DNA from: Topomyia yanbarensis
Lineage: Eukaryota > Arthropoda > Insecta > Diptera > Culicidae
DNA: 64,000 nucleotides
Direction: 5' to 3'
Assembly (NCBI RefSeq): GCF_030247195.1
Contig: NC_080672.1
Coordinates: 5,766,001-5,830,000 of the forward strand
The position numbers and the translations under genes are program-made. Under the pieces are notes generated by a model. The model had not been told where the DNA came from and made no database searches. It worked only from the letters and a program-made list of their open reading frames with translations. Within the stretch, counting starts at the first letter, position 1, and each line of letters starts with the position of its first letter. Below are positions 35,265-46,200 of this stretch, in pieces.

Positions 35265-35779
35265 TTAGCATCTTTTTTCAATGCCAAACCTCATATTTAC
35301 ACTCTCGATTGCAATACAGCACAGGTAATATATCACATATACAAGCCCGCTTGTCAAAACACCATAGTAAAATGTGCCATCTACAAACGGTGTTGCCAAG
35401 ATCACATATGCAAAAGAGCATAATAGCAAAAGTGATCGACAAAATGAAATAAAATAATAATTACCAAATATTATCGTATTATCCTCGGGATAAACATGTA
35501 ATGTGCTCACACGATCCTGCAATGAGTAAATGCAGAGGTAATGGTAGAATTAATTGCCTTCTTTGTGTTTAAATTGTTAAATAAATTTACAAGTTGAAAG
35601 AAAATTTTTACTCGCGATTTTCTCCGTTTGATGTTTCTGTTAGATATGATGTATTGAAAAACAATTCTAGACATGTGATCTGCTCGTTTGCCCGGCACCA
35701 AAAGCGATATGGTGCAGTTGGTGCAGTCGCATTGTGTTATGGAATCAAAATAAAATTGGCAGTTTGGCACCTTAAACAT
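35265..35779 (-). CDS. Putative small two-TM protein (exons 35779-35612 and 35516-35265)
   Basis: The two exons join in phase 0 across a 95-base intron with a GTAAAA donor and an ACTCATTGCAG acceptor. With the first ATG after the repeat (35779) the product is 139 residues. Cysteines at positions 7, 17, 19 and 22 (QCDCTNC) precede a basic stretch (NIKRRKSR). Two hydrophobic segments, about 78-98 (ISFCRSLLLLCSFAYVILA) and 107-126 (LTSGLVYVIYYLCCIAIES), follow. I do not recognise the family. The same frame is open upstream to 36007, but that part (SGGEIVRTQQGTGALPENF) is encoded by a local interspersed repeat, and no ATG is seen there. The real start is therefore uncertain, and the gene may be truncated by, or have exonised, the repeat. 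Confidence 0.5.
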
Positions 35780-36060
35780 CGGTTCCTGAAGAGTATCGGG
35801 TGGATACCAAATATTTTTTAAAGCATAATCTGGAGAGTAAAAATTTTCTGGCAACGCTCCAGTTCCCTGTTGAGTTCTAACGATTTCGCCACCTGAGCCC
35901 GAGTTTGACGCTACAGAATGAACTTTGTTTACATTCGACGAGTTTTGATTCGAGTCAACAACATCCACCCCAATTACAACACTTCGACGAGTTTTGATTC
36001 GAGCCAATAACAGTGGCCTTCGTCAATTGACATTTCGACGAGTTGTAATTCGAGCTACTC
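35780..36060. repeat. Promoter-region repeat with three copies of the 25-bp motif
   Basis: Copies lie at 35934-35958, 35983-36007 and, degenerate, 36033-36057, all read on the minus strand as TTGGCTCGAATCAAAACTCG-like. A CGTCAATTGACATTTCGACG block at 36021-36040 recurs at 39174-39193. The repeat occupies the space between the small membrane gene and Cdk10. Confidence 0.8.
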
Positions 36061-36195
36061 ATAGGAGCCCGCACAAACAACATTGATCTCTCACAATCCG
36101 CGAGTTTTGATTTGTGTTGAACGTTCGATTGTTTCTCATAAATTCTGCTGCTTCACCTTAATCGTACGCAAAATAACTTAATCTTATTTCTAGGA

Positions 36196-37954
36196 ATGAC
36201 GAAAGGTACATGAATTCAACTTAAAACATTACCCGCTTTTTTAGTATTATCTTTTTCAGAAAAACGCAAAGCAGAGGAAGATGGTAAACAAACTGTCGGG
36301 AAAACAGCTTCTGTTGGCGGAAGTGATCCGTGTGGACCGATCATTCGCAAAGGCTCGCTAATGTGTTTTCGCACCAAGAAAATGGTGGAGATACCCGGTA
36401 AAGACATTGTGAGTACTGGAACTGATTGATTGTACGTTGTGATTTAGTTAACGATCGTTTTATTTCCTCAGTTCGGCAGATGCCGATATGTTTCTGTATT
36501 CCAGAAGTGTAATCGGGTTGGCGAAGGAACATACGGAATCGTCTGTGAGTAGTTGATTGAAATTTTCCCGCGAGGGGGTAAGATAGCTTTGTTAGGAACA
36601 CATATTAAGACATTCCTAAAATCAAATGTTTTACGGGTGTTAATGAATATTTGTTGAAAGTTGAACGGTCTCTCAATTCTCCAAACACAGTAATAAGCAA
36701 AAAACTTTAACTCATGAATCAAACAGAATACTCCGTCAGATGAAACATCAGTACCTAGTTTGACAATAAACTCATTGCGTTATGTCTTGTTTTTTCCTTG
36801 ACCTGAATCAATGTTAATATAACAACAGGTTACCGTGTACAATAGTTGAGCATAAATTAAATTGTTTCAGTGACGGATCATTTTGTTCGAGACTTTAAGA
36901 GATGAAATGACCAAATAAGTCACCATTCTAATTTTCCTTAAATATTTTTTTTTCAGTTCGAGCAAGAGATACCAAGAACAATGAAATTGTTGCATTGAAG
37001 AAAGTTCGAATCGATCATCAAATTTTCAAGGACGGATTTCCAATCAGTGGTCTACGAGAGATTCAAATTTTGAAAAACTGCAACCATGATAATGTAGTCA
37101 AGTTGAAGGAGGTTGTTGTGGGTAATAGCCTAGAAAGTATTTTCCTGGTAATGGAATACTGTGAACAGGATCTAGCTTCGTTACTGGATAATATGGACAC
37201 ACCTTTTTCCGAGTCTCAAGTTAAATGTATCGTCCTGCAATTGCTAAAAGGTCTAAAGTATTTGCATTCAAACTACATCATCCATCGGGACTTGAAAGTG
37301 TCCAATTTGCTGCTTACTGACAAGGGATGCTTGAAGATTGCAGATTTTGGGTTAGCTCGCTATTTAAGTGACTCTGACAAAGCAATGACACCCGGCTTAG
37401 TAACACTATGGTACCGTTCTCCAGAACTGTTATTCGGAACTAAAGAACAAACAACTGCAGTAGATATGTGGGCTACTGGTTGTATTATGGGTGAATTGTT
37501 GGCTCATAAGCCGCTCATGCCCGGTGTTAGCGAAATTTCGCAAATAGAACTGATTATAGATCTATTAGGAACCCCTTCTGAAACAATCTGGCCAGACTTT
37601 CCAAAGCTGCCAGCTGTACAGAATTTCACATTAAAATCTCAACCGTATAACAATTTGAAACCAAAATTTCCATGGCTTTCCTCGGCTGGCCTGCGATTGC
37701 TAAACTTCCTCTTCATGTATGACCCAAACAAAAGAGCTACGGCCGAGGAATGTCTTCAAAGCAGTTATTTCAAAGAAGCACCTCTGCCTTGCGATCCGAA
37801 GCTTATGCCTACATTTCCTCATCATCGAGATTTGAAAAACACTCCGAAGGAAACAGCTGAAGTCCCCCCAACGACCAGTTCCAAACCGACGTTTGACCAA
37901 ACCTCGATTTCCGATCTACTTGGTTCGCTGGTGAAGAAGAGGAAAATAGAATGA
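36196..37954 (+). CDS. Cdk10: Cyclin-dependent kinase 10 (four exons)
   Basis: Exons 36196-36205, 36260-36408, 36472-36544 and 36957-37954 join in phase to 409 residues. The start is ATG 36196 (MTK then EKRKAEED); it gives the only in-phase join I found to the next exon, but the 10-base coding exon makes it less certain. The kinase domain shows the glycine loop [18 protein letters not shown], the family signature PISGLRE (PISSLRE in vertebrates), the catalytic HRDLKVSN (about 187), DFGLARYL and the activation segment [17 protein letters not shown]. The N-terminal RKGSLMCF...EIPGKDIFGRCR lead-in is also typical of CDK10. In other animals CDK10 pairs with cyclin M and phosphorylates factors such as ETS2. 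The C-terminus ends SLVKKRKIE, a basic tail. It converges with mL42. Confidence 0.96.
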
Positions 37955-37973
37955 TGTGTATTAAGCAGTTATG

Positions 37974-37979
37974 AATAAA
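37974..37979 (+). terminator. Polyadenylation signal of Cdk10
   Basis: AATAAA 20 bases after the stop codon, followed within about 30 bases by the opposing signal of mL42. Confidence 0.6.
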
Positions 37980-38007
37980 GCATTATCAACAAAATTGTAT
38001 TAATTGT

Positions 38008-38013
38008 TTTATT
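38008..38013 (-). terminator. Polyadenylation signal of mL42
   Basis: AATAAA on the minus strand 44 bases after the mL42 stop codon, inside the likely 3' end of Cdk10. Confidence 0.55.
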
Positions 38014-38056
38014 GTCTACTGAAACTTGGTTCATTAATATTAGGTAACAATATCAT

Positions 38057-38446
38057 CTATAAGAACTGTCGATCCATAGCATTACGCTTGGCTTTCCTAT
38101 CTCGTGCCCGTGGAAACCATCGATGTTTAGTCGTATAAGTAACCCGTGCCAATTCACTGCGAACAAATTCTGGATGTTTTCTGGTGATACTGGTGACGCC
38201 GGCCACTAAAAGTTCATTCTTTACTAGTGCTGAATTTGAATCGATAACCTCCCGTTCGATGTGTTTTGAATACTCGTAGGGAAAATGCGGTTTCGGATGC
38301 CATGCCAGGAAACATTTTCCTCCTACAATCGGTGTGACGCTTTGCACCAAGTTTTGCGGATTTCCTCGAGCGATCTGTACATTCTCATATTGCTTTAATG
38401 TTTTAAAATGATTGTACCGACGAAAAAATTTTCCTAAAAACGACAT
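38057..38446 (-). CDS. mRpL42: Mitochondrial ribosomal protein mL42
   Basis: A single-exon frame of 129 residues starts at ATG 38446. The sequence carries the family's core CFLAWHPKPHFPYEYSKHIERE (a conserved His-Pro...Pro-Tyr-Glu block) and the C-terminal TTKHRWFPRARDRKAKRN, closely matching mL42 (L42/S32) of the mitochondrial large subunit. The basic N-terminus (MSFLGKFFRRYNHFK) fits a mitochondrial presequence. Its stop codon lies 102 bases from that of Cdk10 in convergent orientation. Three copies of the 25-bp motif begin 56 bases upstream of the start codon. Confidence 0.93.
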   Translation of the reverse strand: MSFLGKFFRRYNHFKTLKQYENVQIARGNPQNLVQSVTPIVGGKCFLAWHPKPHFPYEYSKHIEREVIDSNSALVKNELLVAGVTSITRKHPEFVRSELARVTYTTKHRWFPRARDRKAKRNAMDRQFL

Positions 38447-38483
38447 GACTGAAATGACTGATCAACAAAATACGACAAACATG

Positions 38484-39812
38484 AGGGAGGGACCCTTATT
38501 ATTGGCTCGAATGAAAACTCGTCGAATTGTCAATTGACGACATGGGTCCCTATTATTGGCTCGAATCAAAACTCGTCGAAATGTCAATTGACGATGGGCC
38601 CATGGCTGGATCTAAGGCGGCTGGATGTTGTTGGCTCGAATCAAAACTTGTCGAAAGTAAACAAAGTTCATTTCATATCGTCAAACTGGCGCTCAGGTGG
38701 AGAAATCGTTAGAATTCAACGGGGTGCTGGAGCGTTGCCAGAAAATTTTAATTTCCAGATTAAATTTTGCTAAACTTTTCAGTTAAGCTCAGCCGGAATG
38801 CTGGCTGGTTCTAATTCGTATTCCGGCTCCCGTGACTCAACCGATTCTTGTTAGAATGTTTAAGAGGTACCGTTTCGATGCGGCTTAGCGGCATAACCGA
38901 GGCCTAGGAACCGAAGCGGCGCAAAGCCGCTGAGGATCCGCCGAGCGAGGTGGCCACCGACCCGCTGTCAGAAGCAAGCGAACCTGTGATCCACTCGTTT
39001 GCCCGGCTTACTCAAACATAGGGGCTATCCCTAGTTTAAGTCCGACTGAGCGGTAGCGAAGTCGGACAGCGCGCAGAAGCGATGTGGCGTAGCCACATTG
39101 GGTGGTGGACACAAAATAAAATTGGCAACGCTAGTAAAATGTAAACACAAATGAACACTCCAGATGAACCTATCGTCAATTGACATTTCGACGAGTTTTG
39201 ATTCGAGCCAATAATATGGGCCCCTTAAACTAGGGATAGCTCCTATGTTTGAGTAAGCCGGGCGACCACTTCGCCCGGCGGATCCTCAGCGCCTTTGCGC
39301 CGCTTCGGTTCCTAGTCTTCGTTTCTGCGGCTAAGCCGCATCGAAATGGTATCCCCTAAACAGAGGTTCCTGAAGGTTATCGGATGGTTACCGGAACCTA
39401 GTAAAATTCAACCGGAAATGAACCGTAATTCTGGTTAGTTCTAATTAGTATTCCGGCTCCAGTGCTACAACCGATTTAAACTAGAATCGGTTTTGTCACT
39501 GGAGCTGGAATACACATTAGAACCAGCCAGCATTCCGGCTGAGCATAACTGGAAAGTTTCCCAAAATATAATCTGAGAAATAAAAATATTCTGGCAACGC
39601 TTCAGTACCCCGTTGAAGTCTAACGATTTCGTAACCTACCTGGGAGCAAGTTTGGCGCTATGGAATTTAACTTTTTTTTTTCTTTCGGCAAGTTTTAATT
39701 CGAGCCAACAACATCCAGCCGAGAATAGTTTTAACGATTTTACCACCTGGGCGCCATTTTGACACTACAGAATGAACTTTGTTTACATTCGACGAGCAAG
39801 CAACATGCAACC
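38484..39812. mobile_element. Composite foldback element between mL42 and URI
   Basis: Large inverted segments face each other: GGTACCGTTTCGATGCGGCT...CTATCCCTAGTTTA (about 38868-39033) against its complement (39223-39352). Around 39425-39550 a further hairpin pairs TTCTAATTAGTATTCCGGCT-type sequence with its complement. The outer zones carry the 25-bp motif in opposite orientations (38502, 38556, 38631 forward; 39187, 39684 reverse). It is GC-rich relative to the neighbours and non-coding. Confidence 0.75.
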
Positions 39813-39896
39813 CGGCTTTGGAGTTATATTTTACGAATGGAATTAGAGATTTGAATGTGATTTTTTTGTATATCCTTATTTTGCATCTATTTAATC

Positions 39897-41511
39897 ATGG
39901 ATCTTTACAAAAAAACATACGTTGAGGTATAAATGGTGGTGAGTACACATCCCAAATCAAATAATACACCGTTCGCTGTTATTGTAGGCCCTTGCTAACA
40001 ACGAGCAGGAGATCGAAAAATGGAAAACCTACCGAAACGAACATCAACAAGTCAGTGATAATCTTAAAATGTACCAAAGTCAACTGAAAGTAGATATACT
40101 TATTCCGATTGGCTCCAAAGCGTTTCTGCCGGGACAGCTCTATCACACCGGCGAAGTGATGACTAGTCACGGTAGTGGCTATTTCTCCGATTGTTCGGTT
40201 GATCAGGCCAAACGTATCATAGATCATCGCATAAACAATGCCGATAAAATGCTACTTAATTACGAACGCGAGAAAGAACTTTTTAATGATAAGCTACAGA
40301 TGCCATTCTCAGAAGATGCATTTGGTGGACATGAAATTGTGGAGGAATATGATGAAGCTCGGGAGAATCTTTGGCGCCAAGAACACCGTAATCGAATGAA
40401 GGAAGCTAAAAGGCGTGAAGCTTTGTCCCGACAAGAAAACAGAACCGGCAAAGATCAGGATCTTTTTGATCGTTTGGAAGAGCTGGAGCTCATGGAAGAG
40501 CTTGAGCATGAGATGAATAATCTGGATGTGCCAATAGAGGATGATGAACATTTGCGGAAACTGATGTGCGGTGAAATAAAAGTGAATAATAAAAAGAGGA
40601 TGGCACATAGTTCAGTAGATGGAAACACAAACAACACAAACAATTCCTCACCAAGTTCTTTAGCGATCAACTTAAATAAGGATGATGAGCCATATGAAAT
40701 TCAAACAACAGATGATGAAAGCTCTAACTCTTCCGAAGAATCATACAGTGATGTATCATCGGAGTTTGTTAAACTGCTTCAGGTAACAAAATCAATGAAC
40801 AAACGAGACAAAATCGCTGCATTTAAACAAAAATTAAGAGAAATTGATGAAAAACTCCGACAAAGTAGTGTCACTGTCGAGGAGAAGTTGGATATTTGTG
40901 ATCTCCGGTACGAGGTGGAGGAAGCTCTTGATTTTTTGAACCCCTCTTGGGAATCGCAATCGGCTGCAGCCCAAGATGAGACCGATGTTAGCACTAAAAG
41001 AAAAATAAAGTTTTCTGACACTAATAGTGTAAAAATAATCGAAGGCAAGGAGTCAATTTCAGATATGGAAATGTGTAACTTACATGATGTCAACGCTGGT
41101 CCGACATTAGAATTGCAAGTAAATCATTCTCCAGCAGTGAGTAAGGAAACGCATATAAATGACGGAGATGAAATAAAGAGCCCCGTCGATATTTACCGAC
41201 TGTTTGAGCATTGCTTACAGAAAGAAGATAATGTTGGCTCAGCTGTAGAGATAAAATCAATCTTGAAGAATCGAGATATGGTGCTGGCCGAAACGCACCA
41301 TGCAGAGGCTCCACCATTGACGAAAAATCGAAAAAATCAAGAAATACTTCCTGTTGATGTAAGTAATTTTCAGAATGAGCTTTGGCCTTTTTTTGATTTA
41401 TTTTGCTTGTAGATCATTGGAGATGTGATAGAACACAAAGCAGAGGATTCAATCCGGACAGTATCTGTTAAATCACGAAAAGTTAGCCGATTTAAGCAAC
41501 AGAAACGTTAG
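39897..41511 (+). CDS. uri: URI, unconventional prefoldin RPB5 interactor (three exons)
   Basis: Exons 39897-39926, 39988-41358 and 41413-41511 join in phase 0 to 499 residues. The first ten residues come from exon 1. The N-terminal prefoldin alpha-like domain (to about residue 125) shows YQSQLKVDILIPIGSKAFLPGQLYHTGEVMT, a signature of the family, between helical coiled-coil parts. The middle is acidic and Ser/Asn-rich with a DDEHLRKLM block. The C-terminal conserved box reads PVDIYRLFEHCLQKEDNVG, and the very end KVSRFKQQKR is basic. By family knowledge URI is part of the R2TP/prefoldin-like complex that helps assemble RNA polymerases and binds RPB5. AATAAA at 41541 follows 30 bases after the stop. 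Confidence 0.95.
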
Positions 41512-41540
41512 CGTGTCGGTGAGTAGTATTTCACTCAATC

Positions 41541-41546
41541 AATAAA
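41541..41546 (+). terminator. Polyadenylation signal of URI
   Basis: AATAAA located about 30 bases after the stop codon. Confidence 0.55.
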
Positions 41547-41559
41547 TACTGTGATGTCT

Positions 41560-43229
41560 GTTGAGCACATGCATGTTTTGTATCCGAAGATCCACTCAAA
41601 TCAAGTGTAAACGTATATGCAGTGGTGCGAAATCTGAAATTCAGTTGTCAATTTTTGCGTGAATTTAACGAACTCAGCATCCAGTGTCAACGTTTCCCTC
41701 ATTTATTCACTTCCAAGCTGACTGAAGTTTCACACATAATCGATTGCCACGAATGTCTACTTTTAAACTGTACGCACACGAGGCGACAGGACACAAGCCA
41801 CAGAAAATATTCACGATGGACTTTGTTCTACCTATGCCAACGTATAGGTAATAGAGAATAAATATGAAAAAACAAAAGTTGGGTTTAACAAAAGACGAAA
41901 AAATATAGAAGTGAAAATTACGCCCGTAATAAGCCGTCGAGGCCTAGACGGGGAGAATCAAAAACTCCCATATTTCTTTCTCGATCAAAACATCGTGTTG
42001 GAGTAGACCTAGAAGGAAAAAAACAATACCAAAGGAGTCATGAGTTAGTATCGGGTTCTGATGAGACGAAGTCGAAACGCAAATTCCATAACTAATTTAG
42101 CGAATATTCAAGCTACATGGTTCCATAGAAGTGTTAACAGCACACCACATTGAGGATATCCGCAGACACTCTGCTTCCTTAGCTCTACTTGTCTCAACGA
42201 TGAGCACATATTCGGTTGCGAAGCTTTGCGTGTATCCAGTTCGTGATATGATATACATGCTGTATTGCATGCAGCGGGTGTTCGCTCAAGCTAACATCCC
42301 GAAAGTAGCGGTTGATTAATCTCTCTTTGCCTCCTTATAACTGACGCGGTCAACTTTGGGAATGAATTTTACGGTTATTTCCCGCCACGCTAATGGAATG
42401 TATCCTATTGCAAGACTATAATGAAGAACTATTTTTCAAAATATGCTTGAAATATTCATATCCTATTTGAAGTTCGGAATTCTACCAAGGTGTTCCTCTA
42501 GCAGCACACATAACTCGAAGCGGACAAACCTAGTAGAGTAGCATATGGCGGTTCACTGTGGTAAGTAATGATTTCGGTTACCAATTAGAAGACTACTGGT
42601 TCGAAGCATGTTATAGCGTTTATTTACCGTTTCGACGAATATATACGTTTTGATACTATTATACGATTTTATGTTTTACCCGATATTAATACCGATGTTT
42701 CAAAAACATTGACCAAAGCATTGGCTTGAAATAATCGCTGGGTTGCATCTAGTTTTAACCTGGGAGTTTTAACTATATTTTTTCACTACGCTGCTTCATA
42801 AATCAAGTATATGAAAAATTAAACATAAATAAAAAAATAATTATTATCACATATCTTTAGCTCTTTCAGCTCTGACAGTCTAGACTGTGCAATGCAGCTC
42901 CATTCCTAAATCAGTTGATTCCTACCTGTTGTATTTATTATCAAACAGTAAAATTGGAAATAATTTGGAAATCATAGTATGTTTTAGTTCTTGGTTTGTT
43001 CATGTATCCTTTCAGGAAATAAAACAATTCCGGTTTAATCGAATATAATATATAGTCATAAGCCTACAGTTTGTATCCCGGTGATGATGATTGGATCATT
43101 GAGTGTGGTTTTGTGTAGTTTGAAATCCATTTTACAATATATATGCCTACGGTACAGTTAATTGTTTTTACTCACATAGAAAGCTAACGACGAATTTGTA
43201 ATATCTACGCATTAAGCTGACAGAAAGCT
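41560..43229. other. Between URI and lipin
   Basis: Short open frames only. The part nearest lipin (above about 42900) is probably lipin 3' untranslated sequence. No repeat ends were identified. Confidence 0.4.
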
Positions 43230-43235
43230 TTTATT
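43230..43235 (-). terminator. Polyadenylation signal of lipin, distal isoform
   Basis: AATAAA on the minus strand about 58 bases beyond the stop codon of the distal terminal exon. Confidence 0.45.
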
Positions 43236-43292
43236 GATGTACGCAGATATGAAATAGAATAGGGGGGATATTCTGGTTACGCTTGTTCTGGT

Positions 43293-46200
43293 TTAGTTCT
43301 CCGGAATAGTTGGTAAAGTCTGCTGTATCAGTGTACTCGTCGGAGACATTTTACCGGCCAGAAGCGAATTGCCAAGGGCGGGAATGAGACTTCCATTTCC
43401 GCTCTGGGAACTGTTGGACAACTCAAAGTTCAACTCGATATCCGCGACTGGATTCCGCCAGTAGTTGAAACTGGTAAATTCACTATCTTCCTCATCGATG
43501 TGTTTGATAGGTGGAAATAGTTGGTCCACGATGTATGCCATGTTTGCGTAGCTGAAAGTAAAATTAATAAAATAGAACTAATTAATGAATACTTTACTAC
43601 AACAGAAAAACGTAGTTTGTAATAATGATCATTTTTCACTAAGGTTATCCGTTTGCATGTCTTGTAGGAGATAGCCAATCAGTGCTGAATCGTGAACATG
43701 ATTTTGCTGGTATCACTTTTAATGTTATACACGCGCCAAAAGTGTTAAAAAGCTGATGAATTTAACGAGCAATAAAATTGATGATTAGCAAAATTAACTA
43801 GAATTGCTTACCCGCAGCTTGTTGATGAAGGAATGGAATAAAAAAAGCTATCACAGCGCACAATTACTCAAAATTTGCGAAGCAATGATCAGTGCAATCA
43901 TTTCGATATTGCGGTTGGTTTACCCATATCACGGACTGGTTGAGTAGGTACTGTTACCGAGCAATCTCAAAATAATTATACTTGACACTCAAAAACATAA
44001 CTTCAACGAAAATTGTCTTCCTTCCAAGTCTTAGTTGCTTAGTATTCGATATCACACGGAAACTGCAAATCTACATGCTCACAAGATTCACGGTGGCTTT
44101 TTGGATGCCCCCCGTGTTTTCGGTAGCTACGTTGCTTGAGACATGAGCAGTTCCGGTCACTTTCCTCAAAGCAGCTATCTGCATCACCATCATCTAATTG
44201 CCTGTCATTTTCGTCATCACCATCATCGCAGTCTAAGCCTTCAGACACTGATGATGATTCACGAACTACAGGTGGAAATATATCATTGACTACCAATGAC
44301 TGGCCGGCGTAACTGTGCAGGTTCATTTTTTATTATAAGATTTGAGAGTTTGTTGAACCATTTGAAGAATAGATGACAAATCAAAAAGAAAACAAAGAAC
44401 ATTTTGAATCAAGAATTGAGATCATATTTGGAATGATTGTTATGTCCCTCTCTTGCAAAGATGCATAGTATTTTTGATTATATGTTCACAACTGATCCAG
44501 ATAGTTATACCTAACATATGAATGCTTTTACTGTTTGATCTTGAACCTGAGTGTTTCGATATGTACACCAATATGATTGAAAAACTTTGCGGCGTCGATA
44601 TTATATACCATTCGCGTGTATAAATTTCTGAAAAAGTAACTTACGTCGATTGAAACGTTTGAGTCAGTTCATGCTTCAACTCGCCCTTCGTATTAATGGT
44701 GAAGATCCTAGATATCGGTATCCCAACGGCACGGTACGCCCAAACATCCTAAAAAACGTAAACATTGAAAACATACTGTCATACAGAAATTCTTGTTTTG
44801 AAAATAATTACATTAATTCGATTGCCATAACCAGCGTAAAACGGATTTTTATCCGGAAACAGTGCCTGTATATCGCTAAGACAAGCAATCTTAAACTGTT
44901 CCGGTTTCTTTTCAATTACTTCTCGATGGAAAGCTGACATCAACGAAGTTGGATTGAGCAGTAGTGGTCCGTCTGGTAGCTTAACATCCCCTTGACGTAT
45001 CGACTGTAAGTAGTCTCGGGTAGTCTAACGAAAATAGGGGTTAAATAATATGTAATTTTGTTTCATACACCTTTTATTTGTTCCACATACCTTTGCCTGC
45101 CCAATCGCTCTAGCCGAAAGATACAACATTTTATATCCATTTTCTTCAATTTTGGAAAACAATTGTGCTACTCCAATTTGCTCCCAGGTTTTTCCAACCA
45201 TGGGCAAAATATGACCAAGAACATCGGATCTGAAATAATTTAAAAAGAGTTGAATATGCTTGTATTCAAGCGCAGCTTTCCATAAATACTTTGTAATAGT
45301 TCCATCGATGTCGGAAATAACAACTTTATCATTATACTTCCACTTGAATAAGAAGCACTTGCAACGTGATGTGCCCTGGTAAGCTGTGGTCACGCTGAAA
45401 ACAATTTCATTGAGTCCATTGTTCAGATTCAAGCTATCGATCTGATCAGATGACAAGCGTAGCGTTTTTCTGTACTTTTCCAATAAAACACCGGGACGGC
45501 TGTTACTACTTTCAATGTGAATACTTTGATCAGCTTGCAGGTCTAAATCTTCTGAGCTTAAGGAACCATTATAACTATCTTCTTTGGCTTTGTCTGCGCT
45601 TTCTGCTGCAGGTACAATAGCGTCTTCCGGCGAATTGGATCTAGACGTTTGCGTTGCCACTGCCGAGGTTTTCGATTCCTCCAAGGAAAGTTGCGCCGAC
45701 TCACCATCACTTTTCATCGTCGACTTATCATTGGACCGGCGCCAGTACCACCAGCGGCCACCACGACCACCTTCCGGTGCTGATTGTTGGGCTTGTTTCT
45801 TCAATTCAGATTCCGCTTGGCTTGAAGCTTCAGATGTGGCTTTTGCATGTTCAAATTTCGAAACCTCGCCGAAATCATTTGGAAGTGTTTTTTGGAATGC
45901 CAACATTGTCATTACTTGTGGACAAGCTGCTGCCCATGTGTAGTACTTGTCGTTGATCCGTACAATCAAGTCTGGCGAAGAGAAAATTATCGGATTGGCG
46001 CAAACATCAGCATATGATAATCTGTGCTTCTCGAACTCTTCGGGGGTTGGTGTGCCATTTTCCAATCCACCACATAAAGACATGGCAATAAAATCCAGCG
46101 ATAATTTCTCGACCTTGTCATCAAAGTCAGAATCGAGACATTTGATACCTTCAAGCGATGTGGGGCTTTGCGGTAATGATGTACCATTTCCACTTTCTCT

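Noticed and set aside
35780..36007. Start of the small membrane protein at 36007 (LARIKTRR...)
   Set aside because: The first codon is TTG, and the region is made of an interspersed repeat.
45025..45090. Lipin reading straight through to 45025 as one exon
   Set aside because: The extra residues after GQAK and the stretch between DIDGTITK and SDVLGH do not match lipin, while canonical donors and acceptors restore the family sequence.
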